A stretch of DNA of 64,000 nucleotides, taken from contig NC_053127.1 of the NCBI RefSeq assembly GCF_010015445.1, forward strand, positions 23,228,745 to 23,292,744. Reading direction: 5' to 3'. The position numbers and the translations under genes are program-made. Source of the DNA: Perca fluviatilis (lineage: Eukaryota; Chordata; Actinopteri; Perciformes; Percidae). Below, piece by piece: positions 25,401-36,116 of this stretch (positions are counted from its first letter, which is position 1; every line of letters starts with the position of its first letter). The notes under the pieces were generated by a model. The model ran no database searches. It saw only the letters and a list, made by a program, of their open reading frames with translations, and was not told the origin of the DNA.

Positions 25401-28400
25401 CACTGCTGCTCCCCTCCAGACTGCACCCTTAAGACAGCCTCATCAGCAGAGGAAATGTGCTTCCCTAAGTCCAGTCTGGCAGACCATGCTAAAGCCTGGT
25501 GAGCCCATGCCGAGCCAAACACCACATGTTACAGCCCTTTTCACTAGCTGACTGCCCAGTCAAAAAAAAAAAAAAAAGCTTATGGCTTTGCAACAACTCT
25601 GTTTAGGATGTGATGTAGGACACAAAGACGTTCAAAAGGTGTGCAAAGTTGTAATAATATATATATAATGAAATTAGTGTAAATTAAAGTTTGACATTTG
25701 CAAGATAAATGTATTAATTTTCTTGCCAAGAGTTATATGGAAAGATAGATGCCACTCTTCATTTCTGTGTATTAAGTAGCTAGAGCTGGGAGTCAATTAG
25801 CTTAGCTTAGCATAAAGACTGGAAGCAGAGGAAAACAGCTAGCCTGGTTTACGCTAAAGCTGAAAAATCCACCTCTAAAGCTCACTATTTAACTTGTTGA
25901 ACCTCATTTGTTAAACCACACACAAACTGAAATGTAAAAGCTAACTGGCTAAAAACAGCACAGTGACTTATGGAGTCTGTTACAATGCGTAACTTGCCTG
26001 AAAATGTTTTTACATTTCTGATTGTGTATGGATTAAATACATCCTGTTACAGCCGGTTAATTAGATACATTTAGAGGTATTAGCAGGGTCAGAGCCAAGC
26101 TAGCTGTCTCCCCATCTGTGGATACACTAGCCACAAGCTAAGTGGCTGCTAGCGATAGCTTCATATTTACGGTACAGACATGAAAGTGGTAACAATTTTC
26201 TCATCTTACTCTTGGTAAGAAAGTGAATAAGCATATTTCACACAATGTCAAACTATTCAATTAATGCTGGGAATGAATGGTGGCAATTGTTTTGAGTGTT
26301 TTGGTACCACAACATTTTGTTTAGGGTCACTAACAAGACCAGCTCATGGTTTTTCACACTCATACAGCTTTTCTTTCAAGCTGACAAGGAAAACGTTTCA
26401 GCAGCACATCTTTAACAAAGCTAGCTGTGTACAGCCAGTGTCTGGAACTTCTTCTGCCCGTTTCACTTCATTATTTCTGAAGGAGAGAGCTGAGAAGTCC
26501 AAAAGGGCAGACAGAGCAAGTCAGAGATTGACACCATTAAATTAACTGTGCGGGCCTTTGTGCAACTAAAGAATGTTAACAATTCTTCGCTAGGTGCCCA
26601 TCAAGCTTATCAAATTAAACTAATAATTATCAATGCTTATCAATTAAGTGTGCCGTTTCATCACAAGTGTTATTTTTAGCGCTGCATGAGTAAAGTCAGC
26701 AAAACAACACAAAGTGAACAAAGCAAATGTTTTACCAATGAGGCACGGTGCCAAAATAGTGATGCATCCCCCCAGCACTCTTCAAAGTCCCCCAATGTGT
26801 CATATGAAGCTAAGCGAACAAAGCATATGTTTGAGAGTTACAGCTGTTGTTTACACACCCAAATCAAGACCTTCTTATTTTAATTAAACCTTGACAATTT
26901 GATTTCCAGATCACACAGATCAGCTGAAAAGTTATCTGTCAGGAAGTACAAAGCCTCAGCAGAAGATTTTTAAACATGTATTCTGTTCAGTCAGTAAAGT
27001 TTGCAATCTTCAGGCCTTCTTTTGATGAGAAAAACGTTCTCAGTCAGTATACCAAACTCCAAAATCCAACTGCTTCAGCCGCCCTCAAACGACCGTCTCA
27101 ACAGAGCGCTCAGTAAAGGTCACAAGCCACTTCCAGAAATGGGCGATTTCCTCTAGTCTGCCTTGAGTACAAGCTTAGAGTTTGTTCTTGCACACTGCAC
27201 GTGGAGGAACCAAAGTATCACATGCATGCATACGTTATGTGTAGTAATTATTATGTGGAGCCCTTGTTTAAACTAAAAAAGTTTCTCGTAATTCTTTTTT
27301 GCATGCACGATTAAAATGGAGTGAGACATGTAGTTGTAATGGCAGGAGTTATGAAACTGATGTCAGTGGAAGAACGGTTTGCATGTACGTCTGTGTGACT
27401 TCCTCTTTAAGACACAAAGGCTTCACAGACTGACAGGATGAAAAAAACAAAAATGTACCGTACATAATGTTATCTCAGCTAGATAGTGTTACAGCTCAGT
27501 AACCACAGTGGCTTTGAAGTCTTCATTTGAGAAGCACAATGAAACCGTAAGGAACACGTGAGAGGCGAAAGTTTTTGTCTGTATGAAATAAGCACTGTAT
27601 AAAAGCTACCTCAATAGTTGAATTACTATTAAAGCATACAAAACAGAGCTGTTCTATAGATTTTGCCATTGTTTTATAAAACTGGAGCTCACTACCATCC
27701 AAGAGGAGGATGCATAATCTTAAACTGAGAGTGCCCTTTTGCATGACCAATTAAAAACCAAATATCAATCAAATGGAAAACACTCAGTTCAACATTTTGA
27801 AAACAGAGCAAATATCATAGACGCAAATCAATTCATGATATAAAATTTTAATTCTCTTAAAAGCTCCTAGTGAGGAAAAATATAAAAATTGCAAACAGGG
27901 ATGCAAAAAAACAAACAAACACAAACCATTGAACATTTGTCATGCTTGGTTGTTTTAAGTGTCAAATTGTCAAATGTCATCAGGCAGTAGTCAGTCTAGT
28001 GCAGAAACAATTTTTCAATTAATCAATCTAATCATCAGATGTGAGGATTTGCTGCTTCTCTCCATTTTATGCCATTGTACACTGAATATAATTGTTTTTT
28101 TGGACTGTTGGTTGGAAAAAATAATAAAGGACTGCACTAATCAGTCAAACATCACTGACATTCCACCATGCCCCCCCAGTAATTGTTGTCTAATTATTTC
28201 AGTGACACAATTTACCTAAGAAAACATAACAATTGGCCAACAACTACAGATATAAATTGGCATTTGTATAAATCTAAAACCAGTCGTAATTTCAGATTTT
28301 AGGTGGTAATTTTTGTGGTGCCTGTGTTTCTTCTTTATGTGACTTCAGAGTTATATATTTATTTAAGTAGTAACTGACCACTCAGAAAGGAGCCATATTG

Positions 28401-31400
28401 TTGTTGTGAGCACAGGCTTTCTGACCAAATTATGGCAGTTGATTTTTCCACACACCAGCGAAACATCTGCGATTAGTCTAAAATATCACATGACATTGCT
28501 GTATAGCCTTGCAGGAAAATTCTCTTCCTCTGGTTCAATGCCTCCGTCTACATGTTGTTAGTACCAGATAGAGTAAAAAGGCCTCGGCCTCCGTCATGGC
28601 AGTCCGTGTTCTCTTACATTTTGGTCATCAACTTCCTGTTTCCCTTGCTCACAATTGCCACATTAATTCCTCTGTGTAATGAAACGAAGCAAAGCTAAAG
28701 TAGATACAAGGAGCCACAGACATGCCGTCTGTTTACTTTGGTGTTATAAGGTTGCTTCCCATGACCACTTAGCAGCACCTCATTTGTTTAAAATCAGGTG
28801 GTTAAATTCAGCTCTCCACTTCGTTTAGAACACAATAACTATAATTCAGATTCCTGTGTTCAGCCAAGCAGCACAGGGACTCTTTAGGGGGATGTGTGTT
28901 GCTCCCAATTTTCAGGTGTGTATGTGACTCCAGCATGCCCAGTTATTTTGGCCACAAGCACATTTAAAACTGAACACACACACACACACACACAATAATG
29001 TGTTTCTCATGGGATTGTTCCTCTATAAACGCGTCATATACTTAAAAGACTTTGAATACACTGATAAGACTGCACAGGCACAATAAAAGGAACGAGTGGA
29101 AAATATAAAGGAAAGTAACCTACAACAAATAATATTTAGCCATGGTCACGATGATACAAGGAAGTCCCCCTTTACACAAGTGCAATGAGAGAAACGTCAT
29201 GGAATTATTAATCATTAAATGAAAGCAGGTTCAGGGGATTAAATGAACAATCAAAGATATACAGTAACATCACAACACTGCCTGGCCATTTCAGTTCTCA
29301 GAGAAAATGTTTCTCATGACAGGAGACTGCTCACTGGACCTTAACAGAGAGTTATTCAAATGTTAAGCCAAGTCTTCAGGATTTTATTTGTTACATTCTA
29401 CAATTAGAAAAACAGTTGTCAGGCTAATTCCTGCTTAAAAAATAGACTATATGGACTATATATGAACTATATTTTAACTGGATTAGATTTAGGCCAAAAA
29501 AAAATAAAAAAAATAGATTTAGTATTTGTGTACATTTTGTTGAGAAATTTAACTGGAATGCTTTATTTTACAGGTATCTGTAATTTCCAAATAGGTTTTG
29601 GGAAATTTCTTGGAAAACACTATGTAATTGGTTACTGATTATAAAGAAAACAGAGGCAAAGTTCTCAAACAGTTATTTATTTAGTTGAGTTTTAAAGAAC
29701 TCCTTAATCCTATTAAAAAGACCTGACCTCAGTGGTTTGTAAACTCTTGGCTGTGGCTCTGGTTAAACCAGGTAATGGAGGAGGAAGGAAGGGGAAAACT
29801 TCCAAAGCAACTCATAGTTCAACAAAAAATGATCTAACTCTACTTTTGTCCAATCCTAACATTCTGCAGCTATACCAAAAGCAAAACAAACACGATGAAA
29901 CTGTCATATTCTCAGTTGGATCAGTATCCAAATCTGCTTCCGAGACACGATCAGAACAGGGAGAGACCACTGTCCACTAGCTCCGATTACACTATTCAAT
30001 TCCTGAATGACTCAGCAGAAAATCCCCCCAATTTAATAGAGGGGCAGTTTCTGTGTATGTGTATGCATGATTCATGCTGGCTTAAAAAAAAAAAAAACTT
30101 CCTCAATCACAATGAAGACCTTGTTCCCTGAAGCTATGACTGATAACTGATGTTCCTATTATTCCTTCTTCCTCTCCCACCAAAGTCTAGGGAAGGGCCT
30201 GACAGCAAAAACGTGCAAAGCAGAAGTTTATTTTGAAGTTGTACAGCATCAGCAGTGTCTGGATTGGTGGCTGAACCGAAGAGAAAGTGACAATCTGCAC
30301 AGCCACAGATTTCCAGGAATTGGAATAGCGTCGCAGTACTGAAAGCTGGCATCTTGCACAGCTGCTTGTGTTTAGACAGAAAGGAAAAAAAAACTTGGGG
30401 GCAAGCTGTAAACACAACACTGACACAATATTGTTACCTTATTATACCGTGTTATGGGGAAAGCGTTAGCAAACAGTTGCCTGTTTACACATCGATCAGG
30501 TTCCACTGTTAATATTAATATTAAAAAAAATCAGTCAGTATAGAAGCTTTAAGCATGAAAGAAGATTTTGTTGTACAAATAAATGTAAAACATTAAATTA
30601 TATTCCTCAGAGTACGAAAAATTTATCTTTTTGGTATTGGTATCAAAACTTGGGTTTTGTGTCAGTGCTAGTATGACTGTTTTTTTGGTTTTTTTATATC
30701 CATCAATACCCATGTTACTTAATTCTGTATGTACTACTACTGTGCCATAAGCTCCAGAGAGAAAAATCGAGCCAAACCAACACAGCAAACTTAAACACCC
30801 CAGGGTGAGGTGCATAGACATCATGTAGCATTACATAACTGTCTGTATCTTCTCATTCAGTTGTTATTGTGTCTCCATTGACATTAGGCCAGACAGGCTT
30901 GAAGGTAATGACGTTGAATTATTCTGCCTCATTATAATTGTATTGCTTCGATCAGAGTATATTAGTCTGTCATCAGTAATAGATGTGAGTCTGCCAATAT
31001 AACCAACCACAGTCACTCATTGTGTCTGCAGTGGTTCATTAGGCAGGAAAAGAGAGCTGCAGTCTGGATCAACAAAAGCCTGGATGACCTTAGCCAGGCT
31101 TGCAGAAGATAAAAAGGCTTAATTTTGGAGGTACTGTATCTGTCTAGTTAAAAGAATAAAGACTTTAACACTTTTGGCCTAATTAGCACAACTCTGATAT
31201 CTGCCAACAGTCATTCCTAAATTTTAGTCCCTTGTTTTACATGGGGAGACAGATTTACATCCTACAATTCGGATATTGAAGCAAGAAAAAGATCTGGGAG
31301 TTAATCACAGCACTCTGAGATTACTGTCGCTGCTGTCAGAGACTCATAGTGAACTATTTCAAATTTCTTTTGTTACATGGGACACAATTTTGATACACGC

Positions 31401-32975
31401 TGCGTAAACGGAAAGGCTTTTGTGTAAGATGAGGCTGTTCAAATCATCAGGCTTGATATATAATTTGGGAGTCACTGACAGCCCGAACAATGATAAGGGA
31501 CATTAGTATAATAGATTATATATTTAGGTAGAGTTCATACAGTGGGAGCAGGCTGAGATGTAAAACGTGTGACCATACGTCCCACGTCAAAGGCTGTAGT
31601 TAGGTGTAAAAGGATAAAAGCTGGTGTTAAATAGGCATAGTTACCCTGAAGAAAATAGGCAAAATGGGTTTTATAAAGCACACTTTGAAACATAAATGTT
31701 ACATTTTGAATGTCTATAAAAGGTACTCTCCCATTCATGCAGCAGCTCCATATTTTACATTTTTATAATTTCTCTGGTTAAGATAAATGCTTCTGTTGAT
31801 TTTTGGTCACATATATTAAGACTTAATGCCAAATGCTGCTTTAAATTCCCTTATGAAATTCATATGAATAATCTACTATAATCAATACAATCAATCATTA
31901 AATAACCTACAATTATCCAGCATTTGTTTAATAATTATGAACGGTTTAACTGAGATGTTGTGTTTGAGCCGACAAACACTAGTAGCAAGCAGACTACACA
32001 TTACTTTTTAATACAATTGCATAATCCATACACTGCATTCACAAGCCAACACTGCTTGTTTCCTGGCAACTTCTTCTCTCAAAGATGAATGAGAAGAAGT
32101 GATGAGGAGCATGAAGGAATGCCCACAGGATCAGGTTTTCAATGAAAAACAAGAAGAGTTGGCGAGGGAAAGGCGTGACTCAGAAAACACTGAGCATCTC
32201 TCGTATTTTTCTTTTGTAGTGGGAAATATGTCCAAACAACATATGGACACGTATACGCACAAACACAGCTACACAAATACTGTACCTATACAAGTGATGA
32301 TGCTGTTTTTCTGTTGCATTGCTGGTGAAAAGTAACTAAAACACAGTAAGTGAATTAAGTACTTTTATTAAGTAGTACTTTATTTGAGTATTTCATTTTA
32401 CTTTTACTTATTTATTTGCAGTTACTGGTGACTTTGCAGACAATACGCATATAAAATATGTTGCATGTTATACAGTACATTTAACTACATTACTGTATAC
32501 AATAGTTTTAAAAAAATAGCTCCAATTACACTATCCACAACTTTAAAATGCAGCTTATGTGTTAATATACAATATAAAACTGACAGGGGGTACTCCAACT
32601 ATAAGTACACACAGGTACTTTTACTTTTGAAATGTAGGTACATTTATCTAGTTATACATACTTTTCTTTAAGTAAAGTGTTGTACTTGTAATTAAGTGTT
32701 TGCAATTTTGTATTACAAGGATCTGAAGACATACTCCGCTATACTCTGCATTGCACTTATCGTGTAGCAACAACAACCATGTTATAAAAGGTCAACGTAA
32801 CTTTGTATTTGACACAACAACAAAAAAGAGACCATATGGCACACCAACAATCTAAATAAGTGCCATTAAATCATTTTTGCATAACCTTGCTGTGGAACAT
32901 GCAGTATGGCTGTGTATTCCAGAGCAAAAACTACAGTTAAAACAGTTAAAAGGGGTAATTTGACTTGACCCCAAT

Positions 32976-33041
<66 letters not shown>

Positions 33042-33197
33042 TCTTGGGACAGTACAGCTGTGTACTCACGCCCTGGTCTTGGGGAAGCCCATGGACAGCA
33101 GCACGTCCAGAGTGGACCCATGTTTGATGGTGCTTGGCCGGCTCTGGCGCTGCCTCCGCGGCGTCACTTTGGCATAGAGTTCCTCTTTAGCTGCCAT
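12259..33197 (-). CDS. ubash3b: UBASH3B / STS-1 (TULA-2) tyrosine phosphatase, 14-exon gene (one exon not found)
   Basis: This is a suppressor of T-cell-receptor-type signalling: a cytoplasmic histidine phosphatase that dephosphorylates Syk/ZAP-70-class kinases and binds ubiquitin and Cbl. Minus-strand exons: 33070-33197, [missing], 18906-19092, 18629-18827, 18144-18313, 17753-17961, 16030-16174, 15690-15810, 15461-15583, 15220-15312, 14535-14679, 13137-13243, 12495-12604, 12259-12396. All have GT/AG borders and compatible phases. A 54-nt missing exon would give 642 residues, close to human UBASH3B (649). Seen: the UBA start in exon 1; two 2H-phosphoesterase motifs, PHITLC and LHVTLAY; an SH3 domain around PYVPQNDDELEL to LLPENYV (about 250-312); and the phosphatase domain with CRHGERMD (His about 384), SPSLRC (Arg about 466) and VAHASS (His about 569). 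All catalytic residues are present. The start is fixed by an in-frame TGA two codons upstream (33201-33203). It lacks the short N-terminal extension of the human protein. The KVTPRR N-terminus favours UBASH3B over UBASH3A. Confidence 0.95.
13303..14507. mobile_element. Foldback DNA element with terminal and nested inverted repeats
   Basis: This 1.2-kb element lies between ubash3b exons 11 and 12. Its outer ends are inverted repeats of about 60 bp (ending near 13365 and starting near 14443), each containing TGGTCCCACTTTGT. Inside them are tandem palindromic units built on ATCTCGTGGCC/ATCTTGAGGCC (13350-13396 and 14369-14455). The core is a second long inverted repeat: about 13398-13640 pairs with about 13800-14192, near-perfect over the outer 120 bp. 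The right arm is split by about 120 bp that partly duplicates the arm (a CACCACACTATATAC unit appears twice). No transposase is encoded. The hexamer AGCTTA on both flanks may be the target duplication. Confidence 0.75.
15087..15110 (+). repeat. (CAT)8 microsatellite
   Basis: Eight perfect CAT units lie in the ubash3b intron between exons 11 and 10 (coding order reversed on this strand). Confidence 0.9.
16522..17400. mobile_element. hAT-type non-autonomous element with perfect 8-bp TSD
   Basis: The direct repeat GTCAAGAC occurs at 16514-16521 and 17401-17408. Between them is an 879-bp element whose ends are inverted (CAGAGTTGTATAGTA at the left, TACTTTATACACGTCTG at the right). Both subterminal regions are rich in repeated TACTTNAGTA-like units. 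An 8-bp duplication with CAG-type ends is the hAT hallmark. No transposase frame is present. It lies in the ubash3b intron between exons 7 and 6. Confidence 0.88.
19327..19545. other. Homopolymer-rich stretch, probable consensus error
   Basis: About 220 bases consist almost entirely of alternating runs of C, A, T and a few G (runs of 10-21). This is unlike the surrounding intron, and looks like a poorly resolved microsatellite or low-quality assembly consensus. It lies 235 bp upstream of ubash3b exon 3. Confidence 0.7.
20405..20896. mobile_element. hAT-type MITE with perfect 8-bp TSD
   Basis: Inverted ends TAGAGCCCGACTGATA and TATCGGTCGGGCTCTA bound a 492-bp element. CTAATTGT is duplicated exactly at 20397-20404 and 20897-20904. 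Subterminal regions are rich in CGATAT/ATATCGG units. There is no coding capacity. It lies in the first half of the long ubash3b intron region. Confidence 0.92.
23021..23258. mobile_element. Foldback MITE, about 80-bp inverted arms
   Basis: The left arm (23021-23100) and right arm (23179-23256) are inverted copies at roughly 85-90% identity, sharing CCCCCTACAGGTTGGAAGC and ATTAAAGCAA. The loop is about 78 bp. An AACAAC hexamer on each side may be the target duplication, but the edges are not clean. Confidence 0.75.
24776..24816. repeat. 41-bp palindromic micro-element beside a hAT insertion
   Basis: CATAGACTGT and ACAGTCTATG form perfect inverted ends around an AT-rich centre. The octamer GTCTCAAC flanks it on both sides (24768-24775 and 24817-24824); the second octamer is also the left TSD of the hAT element at 24825. 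Confidence 0.7.
24825..25261. mobile_element. hAT-type MITE with perfect 8-bp TSD
   Basis: The ends TAGGGATGTCC and GGGACATCCCTA are inverted. GTCTCAAC is duplicated exactly at 24817-24824 and 25262-25269. The interior contains GATCGG/CCGATC-type subterminal repeats and no transposase. The length is 437 bp. Confidence 0.92.
25783..26130. repeat. Dispersed fish repeat (AGCTTAGCATAAAGACTGG type)
   Basis: The segment opens with alternating AGCTTAGC units followed by ATAAAGACTGGAAGCAGAGG. I recognise this motif as a repeat scattered through many fish genomes. Its class and exact borders cannot be settled here. Confidence 0.45.
28975..28995 (+). repeat. (CA)n microsatellite, short
   Basis: A perfect CA run of about ten units in the long ubash3b intron region. 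Confidence 0.85.
32335..32700. mobile_element. Possible relative of the 16522 hAT element, degraded
   Basis: Repeated AAGTACTTTTA and TACTTTTACTT units mark both sides of this segment, as in the subterminal regions of the intact hAT element at 16522-17400. No clean termini or target duplication were found. Confidence 0.35.
32979..33040 (+). repeat. (GT)31 microsatellite beside the ubash3b exon 1 donor
   Basis: A perfect 62-base GT tract, (CA)31 in the ubash3b sense direction, starts 30 bases into intron 1 after the donor at 33069. Confidence 0.97.
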
Positions 33198-34060
33198 AAT
33201 TCACTGCTCCATCGGTATGTCAGGTCCTCTGCTCCGCTGGTGTATTGTCATTTATCAACAAAAAAAATGAGGGATGAAAGCGGTAGACTATTTAAACCAG
33301 GATGACTTGTGTAAGGCGGAAGCACGTATAAAACACCAAACCTTCTGAGGAAACGAGCATTTGTAGGTTTGACAAACGCTCTGAGCTGGCTCAAGCTGCC
33401 TCCTGACGGCTCGCACATAAAGTCAAAACCATCAGCAGGGGGGTCAGCCATGGGAATTCACTTCTGCTCTCTCCACTGTGCCCCCGACACACACACACAG
33501 TGCCCGAGCGAGGTGAACATGTCTGGTTCCTGCTCGCCCCTCTCATACGGTCCGCTGAATGAAAAATCAGATGTTGTGTGAGCTTCCTTTTCCACACGAT
33601 GTCTTATTTATGAATGGATCCTGAGTGAGAGGAGGGTTAGCTAGCCTGTAAACGGTTGCAGCTTCAACTGCGCGGCCCCTTTAGTTAAAGGAACAGTACA
33701 TCTATTTGTGAGGGAACAGGAAGTCTGCTCGTTTTTAAGGCGGAATATGCGTTAAACTGAGAGTAACACTCTTCTCGGTTAGACGCGCCTTTGTAACACT
33801 TATGCAGTACAATTAATACTAAATTAGTTTAGACAGTATGATGAAAAGTGCCGAGGTCTTATAATATAATAATACATCCATGGGTAGGGCTGGGCTGGCT
33901 GGATGCATTGGCTGGATGGTGGAAAATCTTTGTCACACTTCCTGTCTGCGAAAGTGTGTCGACACTCCACGCATGCGCAGTGTACAGTAAGGCGAGCACA
34001 GAGAGCAGCACGCCATCCTCAGTTGCCATAGCAACGTAAGGTGGCAAACTTTGTAAACCT
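33198..34060 (-). promoter_or_regulatory. ubash3b upstream/promoter region with NRF1-like and X-box motifs
   Basis: The 860 bases upstream of the ubash3b ATG are richer in G+C and CpG than the neighbouring introns. They hold a GCATGCGCA motif (33971-33979), resembling an NRF1 site, and a perfect inverted palindrome GTTGCC-AT-AGCAAC (34022-34035), matching the RFX X-box. No TATA box is obvious. The transcription start cannot be fixed from sequence alone. Confidence 0.5.
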
Positions 34061-34740
34061 ATCCCTTTAATTTATAGGCTATATTTAAAAAAAGTTCGTT
34101 ATTCTAATTAAGTTCCCTTTTTACTCATTTAAGAGTATGAATTTTATTTTGAACTGTGTCTGTGGTGAGCAAAGTTAATATTGCATTGTTGTGTATCATA
34201 AGGAAACGGTTTGCATTTACAGTTTATGTGAACTGTCAGACCTTATTCCACAGTAAAAATGTGTGTTATGGCTGGATGCTAGATGTAAACCTCACTTTCC
34301 ATTTGTCATTTTTATACATGGTGTTGTGTTCTCAATGTCGTAATAGTTTTTTTATATACTCAGTATTACTGTATGGGTACAAAGGGATGTTGAGGATATG
34401 CAGCATGTGGAAAACACTAGATTATATATTTGTATGTTATTTACATTCAGACACTTCCTGATTCAAATGTGCAGTGCTCAGAGCAGAGGGATGAGGCTCT
34501 TCCCTGGAGTAGTCATCTGCTGTGGTCAGTAACATACTTTTGTATACATTTGTGTGTTAAGCTTTCAGTCTTCAACTGTTTGCAGCCAGTGTGACCTTAT
34601 CAGTAAACAATTAACCTGACACTCCTTCATAAAAAGAAAAATATTAGCAAAGAAAAGCAATTTATACTGTAGTTTAATTGTTTATGCAAAGCTTAATATC
34701 TTATTGACACAGGACAGTACAATTGATTTATCAACAGCAT

Positions 34741-34746
34741 TTTATT
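34741..34746 (-). other. Possible f11r polyadenylation signal
   Basis: TTTATT on the plus strand reads AATAAA on the minus strand, about 1.37 kb past the f11r stop. It is one plausible signal at the end of a long 3' UTR; nothing else in 34061-36116 looks coding. Confidence 0.3.
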
Positions 34747-36116
34747 AACCAATACATAAAGCACAGTTACAATCATCAGCTGATTCAGTTTAAAATTTTC
34801 TACACAAGGAAAAGTCAAGAAATGTAGAAAACCTAGTGTTTGTAATGTAAATATTGTACCTGATGGTTATATAAACTCATGATATATTGAGGTCTGACCT
34901 TATCAACCACTTTAACACATGGACCTGAGGATTTGTAGTTAACAAATGAAACTAAATAATGCCTTTTTACTGAAAGTAGACAGAACTAATATTAGTACCA
35001 TAATGTCAGAACAGTTTGGGTAATTAATCATTATGATAAAGCTACACACGATGCCTTATGAAAAAGCAAGTAATCATTTATAAAAAAAAATAAATAAAAA
35101 AAAAAAAAAAAATTGTTTAACACATTACCCTCTCACTCCCGTTTCCGATTCATGATAAAGTGCAGCATCACAGCTGACATTTGTTTGTTTCAACAGGAAG
35201 TTTACTGAACGGTCAGTCTACACCCTGTTCAATACCAATTCCCTTAGTCAATGTAATTAAGAGGTTTACAAACTTATGTCACAAACCACAACCAGACAAA
35301 AGGTACTAGTTAGACTAGAAATCATATGTTAAAGAGAATGTGCACATAAAATGTTAATATCATATAAGCAGTAGTAGTAGTCTCATTTTAATGGCAGGAA
35401 GATTAGATAACTGCTTTTCAAATTGTTCTAAATTACAAACGTGAAAACTGTTATTTACAAGAAAAACAAACTTAAATAGAAAAAGAATATTGTACATTAC
35501 AACCGTTTTGTGGTTTTGTTAAAAGAAAAAGACCTCTCAGAGACACTCAAATCTATGATCCATGTATGCTCCCACAATGTTTCAGCTTAGATACACTGAC
35601 TGATAAGAGAGATGTACTGGAGGGAATTAAGTTGATGGGTCAGTACATGTAATAAAAACGTGGCTGTAAAACTATCGTACTATTGTATCCATTTTCCTTA
35701 TTTACCTAGATTTTTCCTATTACCAGTACTGTGAGTATCTGTACTCCATTTGATACCTTTACATGCATCATTTGAACAATAGTTCTATTATTAGGAGGCG
35801 CAGAAAATCCAAAGCACACAGAAACACACACTCCAAACATAGATGGAAAAAATGTCTGAGGCTAAAATGGGTCACTAGTAGCCACAGCTTATTCTATTAA
35901 AATAACCTTCCAAACGTGTGAAAGAGGTCTCATAACCTGTAGTAAATTAACCCTATAACATTGATGTATCTGAGACAGGTCTTGTCAACTCAAACAAATC
36001 ACACTGGTCTATAAAAACTGCAATTTAGGAGAAAATAAAGACGTCCCTAAAAACCTCTGGAAAAATCCCATGCTGAGAGACATCAAACCAAACTTTTCTC
36101 CTGTCGTCATTGAAGA

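Noticed and set aside
33859..34047. 62-codon minus-strand frame upstream of ubash3b
   Set aside because: Lies in promoter-like sequence, lacks a recognisable domain and does not splice in phase to exon 1.
33198..36116. The mir-100/let-7a-2/mir-125b-1 cluster, which lies near UBASH3B in human
   Set aside because: I looked for the mature sequences on both strands here and elsewhere in the window and saw none.
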